Shown here in pieces: positions 1 through 6,363 of a stretch of DNA of 64,000 nt (positions are counted from its first letter, which is position 1; each line of letters begins with the position of its first letter). Under the pieces are notes generated by a model. The model was not told the origin of the DNA. It saw nothing but the letters and a program-made list of their open reading frames with translations, and ran no database searches. The position numbers and the translations under genes were made by a program. Where the stretch lies: NCBI GenBank assembly GCA_913064945.1, contig CAJYAN010000012.1:58640-122639 (forward strand). Direction: 5' to 3'. The DNA is from an uncultured Gammaproteobacteria bacterium. Lineage in GTDB: Bacteria > Pseudomonadota > Gammaproteobacteria > UBA6429 > Thiohalophilaceae.

Positions 1-33
1 CGGGCCAGGGCGACCCTTTCTTCCGGCAATAAA

Positions 34-57
34 AAAGGAGGTCGCTTGACCTCCTTT
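34..57 (-). terminator. Rho-independent terminator of the rhodanese gene
   Basis: A perfect 10-bp stem (AAAGGAGGTC / GACCTCCTTT) with a 4-base loop is followed, in the minus-strand direction, by a run of six T. It lies 22 bases past the stop of the minus-strand rhodanese gene, where an intrinsic terminator is expected. Confidence 0.85.
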
Positions 58-79
58 ATTGACTCAACCAGGAATGGTG

Positions 80-418
80 TTACACGGCTTCGGGTAAGGC
101 CATCGGCAGACGACCCTGGGCCCAGGCCATCACACCACCACGCAGGTTGACGACGTTTTCAAAGCCCTGCTGCTGCAGGAACATGCAGGCCTGTGCTGAG
201 CGGGCACCACTACGGCAGACCATTACCAGGGTCTTGCTCTTATCCAGCTCATCGAGTTTTAACGGTAACGTGGCCAGCGGCATGGGCCGGGCATTGGGGA
301 GCGTACCTGCCATAATTTCAGGCATCTCGCGTACGTCGACCATTTGGTAGCTGTCGGCGTTTGCATCCAGTTGTCGGGCCAGCTCAGGGGCGTCAATTTC
401 ACGTACGTTGAAAAACAT
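80..418 (-). CDS. Single-domain rhodanese-like protein
   Basis: This 112-residue cytoplasmic protein is one rhodanese domain with no signal peptide. The active-site loop CRSGARS has the catalytic Cys at about residue 68, and the VDVRE motif of the family is at about residue 27. Such stand-alone rhodaneses (GlpE/PspE-like) carry sulfane sulfur as a persulfide and pass it to acceptors such as thiols or cyanide. The physiological acceptor cannot be told from the sequence. An AAAGGAGAG ribosome-binding site stands upstream of the ATG, and a strong terminator follows, so the gene is probably monocistronic. It is divergent from the SpoU methyltransferase gene. Confidence 0.9.
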   Translation of the reverse strand: MFFNVREIDAPELARQLDANADSYQMVDVREMPEIMAGTLPNARPMPLATLPLKLDELDKSKTLVMVCRSGARSAQACMFLQQQGFENVVNLRGGVMAWAQGRLPMALPEAV

Positions 419-560
419 AGGGTTTTACTCTCCTTTATCGACTTGCTGTCAAAGAGTATATTAGCAAATACTTATAAATCAAGTTCAGCCACCACTTTTT
501 TTTTAATTGGCGCATAAATCCAGTACCATGAAGCACCCTATATAACTGATTTATAAGAAA

Positions 561-1121
561 ATGACTAACCGAGCTACCAGACAGAGTCACCGCCAGCGCC
601 TGCACAACGCCATGCAGCGCTATGCCAAGGAACGCCAGCGCAATGTCCTCGCCACCCCTGGACCTCAGGCATTTATCCTGGTTCTGGACCACCTCAAGGC
701 GGGCTTTAATGTCGCCAAGATCTTCCGCAGTGCCCAGGCCTTTGGTGCCAGCGAGGTTCACCTGATTAACGTCGAGCCCTTCGACCCGGCACCGGCCAAG
801 GGGGCTTTTCGTAAAGTCCCCGCACGCTTTCACGACTCCTTTCAGGCCTGTTTCGAGGAATTATCAGACCGTGGTTATCACCTCTTTGCCATGGATGGCC
901 AATGTGGACAACCGACACAGGGTGTCTCATTGCCTGAAAAGAGTGCCTTCATTCTTGGTAACGAGGGTCTGGGACTTTGTTTTACCGCCTCGGACTATCC
1001 TGACGTCGGCTGCCTCGCAATCCCGCTACCAGGCGATATTGAAAGCCTCAATGTTAGCGTCGCGGCGTCGATAATAATGTATGAGTACAACCGGCAATTT
1101 CCACCTGCGCGGGGCGAATAA
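561..1121 (+). CDS. SpoU/TrmH-family RNA 2'-O-ribose methyltransferase
   Basis: The 186-residue protein carries the three SpoU (SPOUT class) motifs in order: N-x-AKIFRSA around residue 50 with the catalytic-type Arg at 56, ILGNEGLGL near 131, and IPLPGDIESLNVSVAASI near 153. These build the trefoil-knot SAM site that methylates 2'-hydroxyls of tRNA or rRNA. The short basic N-terminus lacks the substrate-binding domain of TrmB/RlmB-type enzymes, so the target nucleotide cannot be assigned. The motifs are intact and the enzyme should be active. It is followed 56 bp later by the LemA gene on the same strand. Confidence 0.9.
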   Translation: MTNRATRQSHRQRLHNAMQRYAKERQRNVLATPGPQAFILVLDHLKAGFNVAKIFRSAQAFGASEVHLINVEPFDPAPAKGAFRKVPARFHDSFQACFEELSDRGYHLFAMDGQCGQPTQGVSLPEKSAFILGNEGLGLCFTASDYPDVGCLAIPLPGDIESLNVSVAASIIMYEYNRQFPPARGE

Positions 1122-1177
1122 CAACGTCCAGCGCAAATAAGGCTTTCAGATTACCTTTAAATGATAGGGAACTTACT

Positions 1178-1759
1178 GTGCAAACTTCCGGATTTGTCCT
1201 GCTCGGCCTTGGTACTGTTGCACTCGTCTACATCATCCTGATCTACAACAATCTGGTCCGGCTAAAACACACTGTCTCCAGGGCCTGGTCGGATATTGAT
1301 GTCATGCTCAAACAACGGCATGACGAGCTACCCAAGCTGGTCAGTGTCTGCCAGGAATACATGGCCTATGAGAAAGACACACTGGAAAAAATTGTCCAGG
1401 CCCGCTCGGCCGTCGCCAACGCCTCACAGCAACAGAATATTAAGCGCCTGGGCCTGGCCGAGAGCCAGTTACGTCGTGGACTCTGTAGTCTCTTTGCACT
1501 GGCGGAAAACTATCCTGAGCTAAAGGCGAATGAGAGTTTTCAGCACCTGCAATCGCGCATTACCGAACTGGAAAACAGCATCGCCGATCGTCGTGAGCTT
1601 TACAATGACAGCGTCAATTTAAACAATGTTCGGATTGAGCAATTCCCCGATGTAATTGTTGCCAGTCTCATTCGCTTTCGCGGCTTTGATTTACTCGAAT
1701 TCACTGCCGAGGAAAAGGCCGATATCAACATAAAAGTTTTATTCAATCGCCAGGCTTGA
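1178..1759 (+). CDS. lemA: LemA family membrane protein
   Basis: The 193-residue protein has one N-terminal membrane segment (about residues 5-24) followed by a long helical domain containing the LemA signature, with V-S-RAWSDIDVMLKQRHDELPKLV near residues 33-55. LemA proteins are membrane-anchored helical proteins of unclear role, often encoded beside a GIDE-type or peptidase-type membrane partner. The start is GTG at 1178; no upstream ATG is in frame. The expected partner gene follows immediately, but it is broken (see 1763-2692), so this LemA may be an orphan. Confidence 0.88.
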   Translation: MQTSGFVLLGLGTVALVYIILIYNNLVRLKHTVSRAWSDIDVMLKQRHDELPKLVSVCQEYMAYEKDTLEKIVQARSAVANASQQQNIKRLGLAESQLRRGLCSLFALAENYPELKANESFQHLQSRITELENSIADRRELYNDSVNLNNVRIEQFPDVIVASLIRFRGFDLLEFTAEEKADINIKVLFNRQA

Positions 1760-1762
1760 ACC

Positions 1763-2692
1763 GTGCGCGATATCCTGATCAACAAGCCACCGCCAAATTT
1801 CTGGATCTGGGCGATTGCGCTGAGCCTGCTGGCACTCTTCAGTTTTGTTGTGACATTTATTTTTTTTACCGCGCTCGAATTATTGAAGACACGCGCACCT
1901 CAAAAATCCGTTCGGCCGCACAGGGAATGTCGAGCTTCAGGGCATTGCCAATGCTTTTAATCATCGGCCAATAAACGCAAAACTCTCACAAACACCCTGT
2001 CTCTGGTACAAATTTAAAATCGAAAAATATGTTGGTGGCAAAAATGACAAGTGGCGAATGGTGGATGAGGGCGAGAGTGAGAATCTGTTTCTTCTTAAGG
2101 ACAGCACGGGACATTGCCTGACTGACCCCGCTGGTGCCACCGTCACCCCTTTATATAAGGCGAAGTAGTTGGATAAATCCAAATATCCCTCTCCGGGCAG
2201 CGTCCCCAGAAATCCTGTCGCTTTGTTTGGAATGGCGATCATCACCAGCGACACCTACCGCCATACTAAACTACGCCTGCACGAAAACGACTTACCCTAT
2301 GCCCTGGGAAATTTCAAAACCTTTTCCAACCCTAGTCACATACCAACGCTAAACGAAGAAGGGCGCCAATATCTAAATAAGCTCAAGCGGGCCCCGGAAA
2401 AACTGCATCGGCATTTTGACAGTAATAATGGCAGGATTAAACAACAGGAGTGAGAGGAAGCTCGACATGTCGTCATCGATCATGTCAAAACAAAATAGCA
2501 AAGTGAAGTGAATAGCGGTATTCACTTGTGGGGGAAACCCAAAAAATCGGCGCAACCCTTATTTGCTCTCGGCCTTTCCACAGAATGACCTGCTGAAAAA
2601 AATACAGACACGACTCCACACTTGGCTTGATCGGATTTTTTCTCAGCGGTGCCATGAGCGCTTATGTGATTGTACTACGACTAACGGCTTAG
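1763..2692 (+). pseudogene. Decayed GIDE-type (E3 ligase-like) membrane protein gene
   Basis: Pieces of one protein can be read only by changing frame. An N-terminal membrane helix (NFWIWAIALSLLALFSF) runs in frame 2, then KIRSAAQG in frame 1. Frame 0 then carries a GIDE-like body (VELQGIANAF, PCLWYKFKIEKYVGGKNDKW) to an in-frame TAG at 2166. The same frame continues (SDTYRHTKLRLHENDLPYALG) to 2453. Further pieces, PYLLSAFPQNDLLKK (2557 on) and a C-terminal helix GLIGFFLSGAMSAYVIVLRL ending at TAG 2690, need two more shifts. GIDE proteins commonly sit next to LemA in bacteria. At least three frameshifts plus one stop make sequencing error an unlikely sole explanation. The family assignment rests on memory of the domain pattern. 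Confidence 0.75.
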
Positions 2693-2742
2693 TCTGAGCA
2701 ACAAGCCTGTCGTCAACTCACGACTGATCTATTACAAGCCAT

Positions 2743-2958
2743 CTACGTCAGTGAAATATAAATGAAATAGCTAATATAGGCCGTGCTGGCCAGAATGGAG
2801 CAGGCTCCCCAGAAAACTAACCAGAAGACTCTGGTACGCAACCCTCCCCAGAGCATTCCCACACCGGTGAGCAAGCCAATCGTAGCGGCGATCATTAATG
2901 GGGCGTTGCTTATAATCGGATCGATATGATCTGGGATCGCTCCCTCTCGATAACGCAT
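2743..2958 (-). CDS. Small two-helix membrane protein
   Basis: This 71-residue protein has two predicted membrane helices, about residues 20-38 and 45-68, separated by a short basic loop (GGLRTR). I do not recognise a family. An AGAAGAG ribosome-binding site precedes the ATG. It lies just downstream of the oxygenase gene on the same strand with a 20-bp gap, so the two are probably co-transcribed. Its opposite strand holds no convincing gene. Confidence 0.6.
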   Translation of the reverse strand: MRYREGAIPDHIDPIISNAPLMIAATIGLLTGVGMLWGGLRTRVFWLVFWGACSILASTAYISYFIYISLT

Positions 2959-2978
2959 ATTTTAATACTCTTCTTTTA

Positions 2979-3491
2979 TCATTCTATTGCAGGTCCAAAG
3001 TTTATACCGATGGAAATTCTTGCCTGGTCGGCCCTCTGTGGCAAAACCTCATGAGGCAGAGCGGGGTCAAAAAACATGAAGCGACCGGCGACCGGTATCA
3101 CCTCCTTCACCTTACCCTGAGCATGCAGACGAAACAGGGCGGAATGTTCATCGGCCTGCACATAATACACTGCCGACAATAACTCATCGTCATCGTCATG
3201 ACGATGTAGCGTCGTCACATCGCCTTTACGCATAATGTTCAACCAGAAACCCAGTTTGAGTTCCTTTTCCGGCATGGCGAGCCTCGTCGCGGCTTTGCTC
3301 AAACCCGTTTGCAGAATAAGCTCCAGACCTGGCAGGCGTGCAACATCGATATATAAATTCTCATAACGACCCTGGAACCAGTGTGAGCGTCGCGCATAGT
3401 CCTCGTCGCGCAGGTCTAAAATTGCAGCGGCAAGCCCGTCATTAAGTCGCAGGCAATCATCGCAGTCAAACAGGCTTATCAAATCTTCCAT
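2979..3491 (-). CDS. Putative 2OG-Fe(II)-type oxygenase
   Basis: The C-terminal half has the iron-binding pattern of 2-oxoglutarate dioxygenases: H-x-D in TLHRHDDDDE, then FFDPALPHEVLPQ supplying the distal His, then a basic RISIGINF strand for the co-substrate. The substrate is unknown. Three starts are possible (3563, 3524, 3491). I prefer 3491 because the longest form would overlap the divergent tetR promoter and operator. A TATAAT sequence on the minus strand at 3504-3499 would also place transcription start very near the ATG at 3491. The gene is divergent from tetR and may share its control. Confidence 0.7.
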   Translation of the reverse strand: MEDLISLFDCDDCLRLNDGLAAAILDLRDEDYARRSHWFQGRYENLYIDVARLPGLELILQTGLSKAATRLAMPEKELKLGFWLNIMRKGDVTTLHRHDDDDELLSAVYYVQADEHSALFRLHAQGKVKEVIPVAGRFMFFDPALPHEVLPQRADQARISIGINFGPAIE

Positions 3492-3542
3492 GGCGGGAAT
3501 TATATCCCTTGAATGATCCCGCATGAAAATACGCCTCAGGCC

Positions 3543-3570
3543 TTGACTTGACCAATCGGTCAACTATACT
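3543..3570 (+). promoter_or_regulatory. tetR promoter, TTGACT-N16-TATACT
   Basis: TTGACT at 3543-3548 and TATACT at 3565-3570 are separated by 16 bp. The ATG of the regulator gene starts at 3577, only six bases after the -10 box, so the transcript should begin at or next to the start codon. No Shine-Dalgarno sequence is present. The operator fills the spacer, as expected for an autorepressed gene. Confidence 0.7.
3548..3563. promoter_or_regulatory. TetR-type operator 1
   Basis: TTGACC-AATC-GGTCAA is a perfect 6-bp inverted repeat with a 4-bp centre, lying between the -35 and -10 boxes of the tetR promoter. A related sequence (13 of 17 bases shared) precedes the AhpD-like gene at 4231-4247. 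Shared sites in front of the regulator and its neighbour are the usual sign of a local TetR regulon. Confidence 0.75.
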
Positions 3571-3576
3571 CCTGAC

Positions 3577-4179
3577 ATGTCGACACAACCAGATACCTAT
3601 ACCCGCATTCTTGAGGCCGCCCGCGATCTCATCTACGCCAGTAGTTATGCTGATGTCGGGGTACAGGCCATCTGTGAAAAGGCCGAGGTCAAAAAAGGCA
3701 GTTTTTACCATTTTTTCCCAAGCAAACAGGAACTTACCCTCGCGGTGATTGATAACTATTACGAGGGATTAAAGGACAGCATTCTACGTGAGGCCTTTAG
3801 CGCGTCGCTGTCACCGGCGGAACGCTTCCAGAAACTGTTCGAGCTGACCATCGCCCGCCAGGAGCTGATCCACCAGCAGACCGGCCACGTGCTCGGTTGT
3901 CCCTTTGGCAATCTGGCTACCGAGCTGGCCACCAGTGATGAGGCCATCCGCTGTAAAATCGAAGGCCTGTTTGGCAGGCTACAGGAACTGATGCGCGAGA
4001 CCCTGGTCGAGGCCGTCGCCAGGGAAAAGATCGAGGACCTGGACATCGATGCCACGGCCGAGGGCATGTTTGCTTATTTTGAAGGCGTCATGCTCCTCGC
4101 CAAGACTAAAAACGACCCCGCAGTCTTGCGTAAGTTATTGCCTGCCACGGCACAACTTCGTATCCACAACATCAACTAA
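3577..4179 (+). CDS. TetR family regulator with a conserved-looking sensor cysteine
   Basis: The 200-residue protein has an N-terminal TetR helix-turn-helix (about residues 27-50, VQAICEKAEVKKGSFYHFF) and a C-terminal ligand domain. The LGCPFGNLATEL motif places Cys108 at the start of a ligand-domain helix. A comparable Cys is the electrophile sensor of NemR-type repressors, so sensing of reactive electrophiles is a reasonable inference but not shown. The start at 3577 lacks a ribosome-binding site and the mRNA is probably leaderless. The protein likely represses itself, the AhpD-like gene downstream and perhaps the divergent oxygenase. Confidence 0.88.
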   Translation: MSTQPDTYTRILEAARDLIYASSYADVGVQAICEKAEVKKGSFYHFFPSKQELTLAVIDNYYEGLKDSILREAFSASLSPAERFQKLFELTIARQELIHQQTGHVLGCPFGNLATELATSDEAIRCKIEGLFGRLQELMRETLVEAVAREKIEDLDIDATAEGMFAYFEGVMLLAKTKNDPAVLRKLLPATAQLRIHNIN

Positions 4180-4196
4180 CCTGAGGAGTTATACCC

Positions 4197-4217
4197 ATGC
4201 ATCTACCTTATACTTAA
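4197..4217 (+). other. Possible six-codon leader ORF
   Basis: A strong GAGGAG ribosome-binding site precedes an ATG followed by five more codons (MHLPYT) and TAA. It lies between tetR and the AhpD-like gene, directly upstream of the second operator. It may be a translated leader or simply a remnant; nothing else supports a function. Confidence 0.25.
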
Positions 4218-4230
4218 CAACGTCTGCAAC

Positions 4231-4247
4231 TATACCGACCGGTCAAC
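4231..4247. promoter_or_regulatory. TetR-type operator 2
   Basis: TATACCGACCGGTCAAC contains the palindromic core GACCGGTC and matches operator 1 at 13 of 17 positions. It lies 25-41 bases upstream of the AhpD-like start codon, so the neighbouring TetR protein probably represses that gene. Confidence 0.6.
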
Positions 4248-4271
4248 TACTCAAATCAAGGAGAACATTCC

Positions 4272-4844
4272 ATGCAAGAAGTAATGCAAATGCAAGCCAG
4301 CAAACCGCTGATTTATCCGCAGGCTCCAAAAGAAGATGAAGAGCGAGTCAATACTATTTTTAAGGGCATCGAAGGACACATTGGTTTTGTCCCCGATGGT
4401 CTCAAACTCTTTAGCCTGAGCCCACCGTTACTGGAAACCTTCCTGGGTAACATCAACTATTTCAATCAAGGTGGTACGCCGCTGCCCAAAGGCCTGCCAG
4501 TCATGATCCGCTACCTGGTCTCCTGGAACGCCGGCTGTAGTTTTTGTGTCGACATGAACGAGGGTTTCCTGACCAGTATGGGTTATGACCTTGATGACGT
4601 TCGTTCAGCGCGCAATAATCCGGACCTGGCACCGTTTGAGAAAAAGGAAAGGACACTATTAAAGCTCGCTCTCAAGGCCGTCGATAGCCCAGATCACGTC
4701 ACGCAGGCAGACATGGATACAGCACGACAACAGGGCTGGGGGGATCGCGAGATCTTTGATGCGGTTGCACAGGCGGCAAACAACTATGCCTTTAACATCA
4801 TTCTGCGTACGTTTAATATTGAGCATCAAGGGGCGCTTGCCTAA
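4272..4844 (+). CDS. AhpD/carboxymuconolactone decarboxylase-family oxidoreductase
   Basis: This 190-residue protein has the all-helical CMD/AhpD fold pattern with a CxxC pair (NAGCSFCVDMNEG, Cys89 and Cys92). In AhpD-like peroxidase relatives this pair does thiol-disulfide chemistry. The following residues (VDMN) differ from the usual C-x-x-C-x-x-x-H arrangement, so the proton-relay His is not in the standard place. An AAGGAGAA ribosome-binding site precedes the ATG. The TetR operator upstream suggests induction by the signal sensed by TetR, plausibly oxidative or electrophile stress. Confidence 0.82.
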   Translation: MQEVMQMQASKPLIYPQAPKEDEERVNTIFKGIEGHIGFVPDGLKLFSLSPPLLETFLGNINYFNQGGTPLPKGLPVMIRYLVSWNAGCSFCVDMNEGFLTSMGYDLDDVRSARNNPDLAPFEKKERTLLKLALKAVDSPDHVTQADMDTARQQGWGDREIFDAVAQAANNYAFNIILRTFNIEHQGALA

Positions 4845-4871
4845 AACGATGCTTGTGACTGAAAAACGAAT

Positions 4872-4913
4872 GGGCCGGTGACAATACAATTCCCCTTGTT
4901 TGTCACCGCGCCC
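4872..4913. other. Intergenic hairpin between convergent genes
   Basis: GGTGACAA at 4877-4884 pairs with TTGTCACC at 4900-4907, flanked by an imperfect GGGC/GCCC extension. There is no T-run on either side, so it is not a standard terminator. It sits between the convergent AhpD-like and alkyltransferase-like genes and could stop or stabilise either transcript. Confidence 0.4.
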
Positions 4914-4993
4914 TATTGATGAAGTAATCGTTTATGGCATTGTCCGGCGGGTACCTTGTGCGATAAATTTAACCGCCTGGTGAACAGCCGATA

Positions 4994-5341
4994 TTAATTA
5001 TCCGGTGGCCCCCAAAGTAGTTTATCGAGATCTACCCCTTCATCTAATTCAAGCGCAACCACTTTGCCTTTGATTATCTGCACGCCCTCCTTTGCCAGTA
5101 AACGTTTTTGTTCATTATACGCATCACTGCCCACCTCAAAGGCCAGCGTTCGATTAGACCTAACAACACGATACCAGGGTAGTGCTATTTCAGATCGGCT
5201 CATGGCCTTGCTGACCATTCTGGCATGGCGTGGAAACCCTGCAGCGCGCGCGACTTCACCATAACCCATCACACGGCCAGGTCGAATGTTAGCGACTATA
5301 TTCCAGATCGCTGTATCGAATTTTGTTTGTGACACAGACAT
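4994..5341 (-). CDS. Alkyltransferase-like protein (ATL), cysteine-less MGMT homologue
   Basis: The 115-residue protein is the DNA-binding domain of O6-alkylguanine-DNA alkyltransferase: RPGRVMGYGEVARAAGFP carries the helix-turn-helix. The active-site PCHRV motif is replaced by LPWYRVV, with Trp56 where the methyl-accepting Cys should be. Proteins of this kind (E. coli YbaZ/Atl, yeast Atl1) flip out O6-alkylguanines and recruit nucleotide excision repair instead of demethylating. The downstream neighbour on the same strand is the zinc-free end of the cluster; GNAT and DUF3565 genes lie just upstream, separated by 7 bp and 3 bp, suggesting one operon. Confidence 0.9.
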   Translation of the reverse strand: MSVSQTKFDTAIWNIVANIRPGRVMGYGEVARAAGFPRHARMVSKAMSRSEIALPWYRVVRSNRTLAFEVGSDAYNEQKRLLAKEGVQIIKGKVVALELDEGVDLDKLLWGPPDN

Positions 5342-5348
5342 GTGTGAT

Positions 5349-5840
5349 TCAGGTGATCGTTAATTTCTTTTGCCAAAAAAGCGCCGTTCCGGCATCCGGG
5401 TCTAATGCATAATCAGAAAAACCAAATTTTCGATACGCCGATTTAGCGGCCTCATTTTTACTGAGCACTTCCAGTGTCATCTTGCAGCAGCCTTTTGATA
5501 TAGCAATCTCCTCAACCTTCGCCAGCATTTTCTGACTAATGCCGTGGCCCCGATATTTTTCCAGCACAACAACATCATGAATATTCACCAGCGGCTTACA
5601 GGCAAAGGTTGAAAAGCCTTCAAAACAGTTTACCAGCCCAACCGGCGTATTCTCGATATAGGCGATAACAGAAAACGCATGTGGTAATTTGGAGAGTTCT
5701 TTGACCAGTTTGTTTTTTACCTCGTCGCCCAACGGTTTGCCACCACCCATTGGGTCTGAAGCATAGTCATTTAGCAACATGATAATATCCTTTTCATGCT
5801 GTGAATTTGTATAGTCAGCTGTAACGATGGTTGGCTTCAT
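5349..5840 (-). CDS. GNAT family N-acetyltransferase
   Basis: The 163-residue protein has the GNAT fold signatures: a central strand (NIHDVVVLEKYRGHGIS) with the acetyl-CoA loop RGHGIS near residue 116, and a C-terminal SAYRKFGFSDY motif. The acceptor substrate is unknown. It sits between the DUF3565 gene (3 bp upstream) and the alkyltransferase-like gene (7 bp downstream). The tight spacing implies co-transcription. Confidence 0.88.
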   Translation of the reverse strand: MKPTIVTADYTNSQHEKDIIMLLNDYASDPMGGGKPLGDEVKNKLVKELSKLPHAFSVIAYIENTPVGLVNCFEGFSTFACKPLVNIHDVVVLEKYRGHGISQKMLAKVEEIAISKGCCKMTLEVLSKNEAAKSAYRKFGFSDYALDPDAGTALFWQKKLTIT

Positions 5841-5843
5841 GGG

Positions 5844-6065
5844 TCATTCTGACTTTTCTTCGTCACATTTCTTACAGTTTAATTCGACACCCATATATTG
5901 CTGCTGACCTTCCGGGGTTTCGACCCATGGCCGATTCTGCCAGGGGGGATTGTGGCGCACATGCTGGGTATGACCACAGGCCAGGTCGGCGACCCAGTCA
6001 TTCTCCTCGTCGCGGTGAAAGCCGATGATTTTTTGTTGCAAAACTGTCTCTCCAGTCATTCCCAC
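5844..6065 (-). CDS. DUF3565 protein
   Basis: This 73-residue protein matches the DUF3565 pattern: GFHRDEENDWVADLACGHTQHVRH, NPPW-x-NRPWV, then a C-terminal NCKKC pair. The Cys and His residues (CGH, QHVRH, CxxC) suggest a bound metal ion, but no function is known. It is the first gene of the tight three-gene group with the GNAT enzyme and the alkyltransferase-like protein. The first Met may be a little upstream of the true start. Confidence 0.8.
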   Translation of the reverse strand: MGMTGETVLQQKIIGFHRDEENDWVADLACGHTQHVRHNPPWQNRPWVETPEGQQQYMGVELNCKKCDEEKSE

Positions 6066-6204
6066 GTAGGTAAGAATCCAGTGTGTTTATGTTAGTTTTC
6101 TAGCTGCCCTTCGAAACGGAGTACCCTCATGCCAATATTTTATGACTTTCCCTCTCCTATTTCTGAGAGCGAGCCGAGGCGAGGATAAAGTACCTTTATA
6201 TATT

Positions 6205-6305
6205 CCCCCTCATCCTGACCTTCCCCCACAAGGGGAGAAGCAATACCCTCCGTTATGATGTTCCCTCTACCAGCTCCGGGAGAGGGCCGGGGGGAGAGGG
6301 TTAAA
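6205..6305. repeat. Extragenic GGGGAGAGGG-type palindromic repeat region
   Basis: The 298-bp gap between DUF3565 and the aldolase-dehydrogenase gene holds no gene. It contains nested inverted repeats, CTTCCCCC-acaa-GGGGAG around 6220-6239 and CTCCGGGAGAGGGCCGGGGGGAG around 6275-6300. These resemble C/G-rich extragenic repeats common in proteobacteria. They could end transcription of the minus-strand aldolase gene. Confidence 0.4.
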
Positions 6306-6363
6306 TAACTTCTCGGGAGAAGGCGTCTTTACTCTCTAGATTGCCGCGCTATAACGCTAATAG

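Noticed and set aside
1961..2254. 97-codon minus-strand frame inside the GIDE pseudogene
   Set aside because: The plus strand carries recognisable GIDE-type protein pieces across the same bases; the minus frame has no recognisable features.
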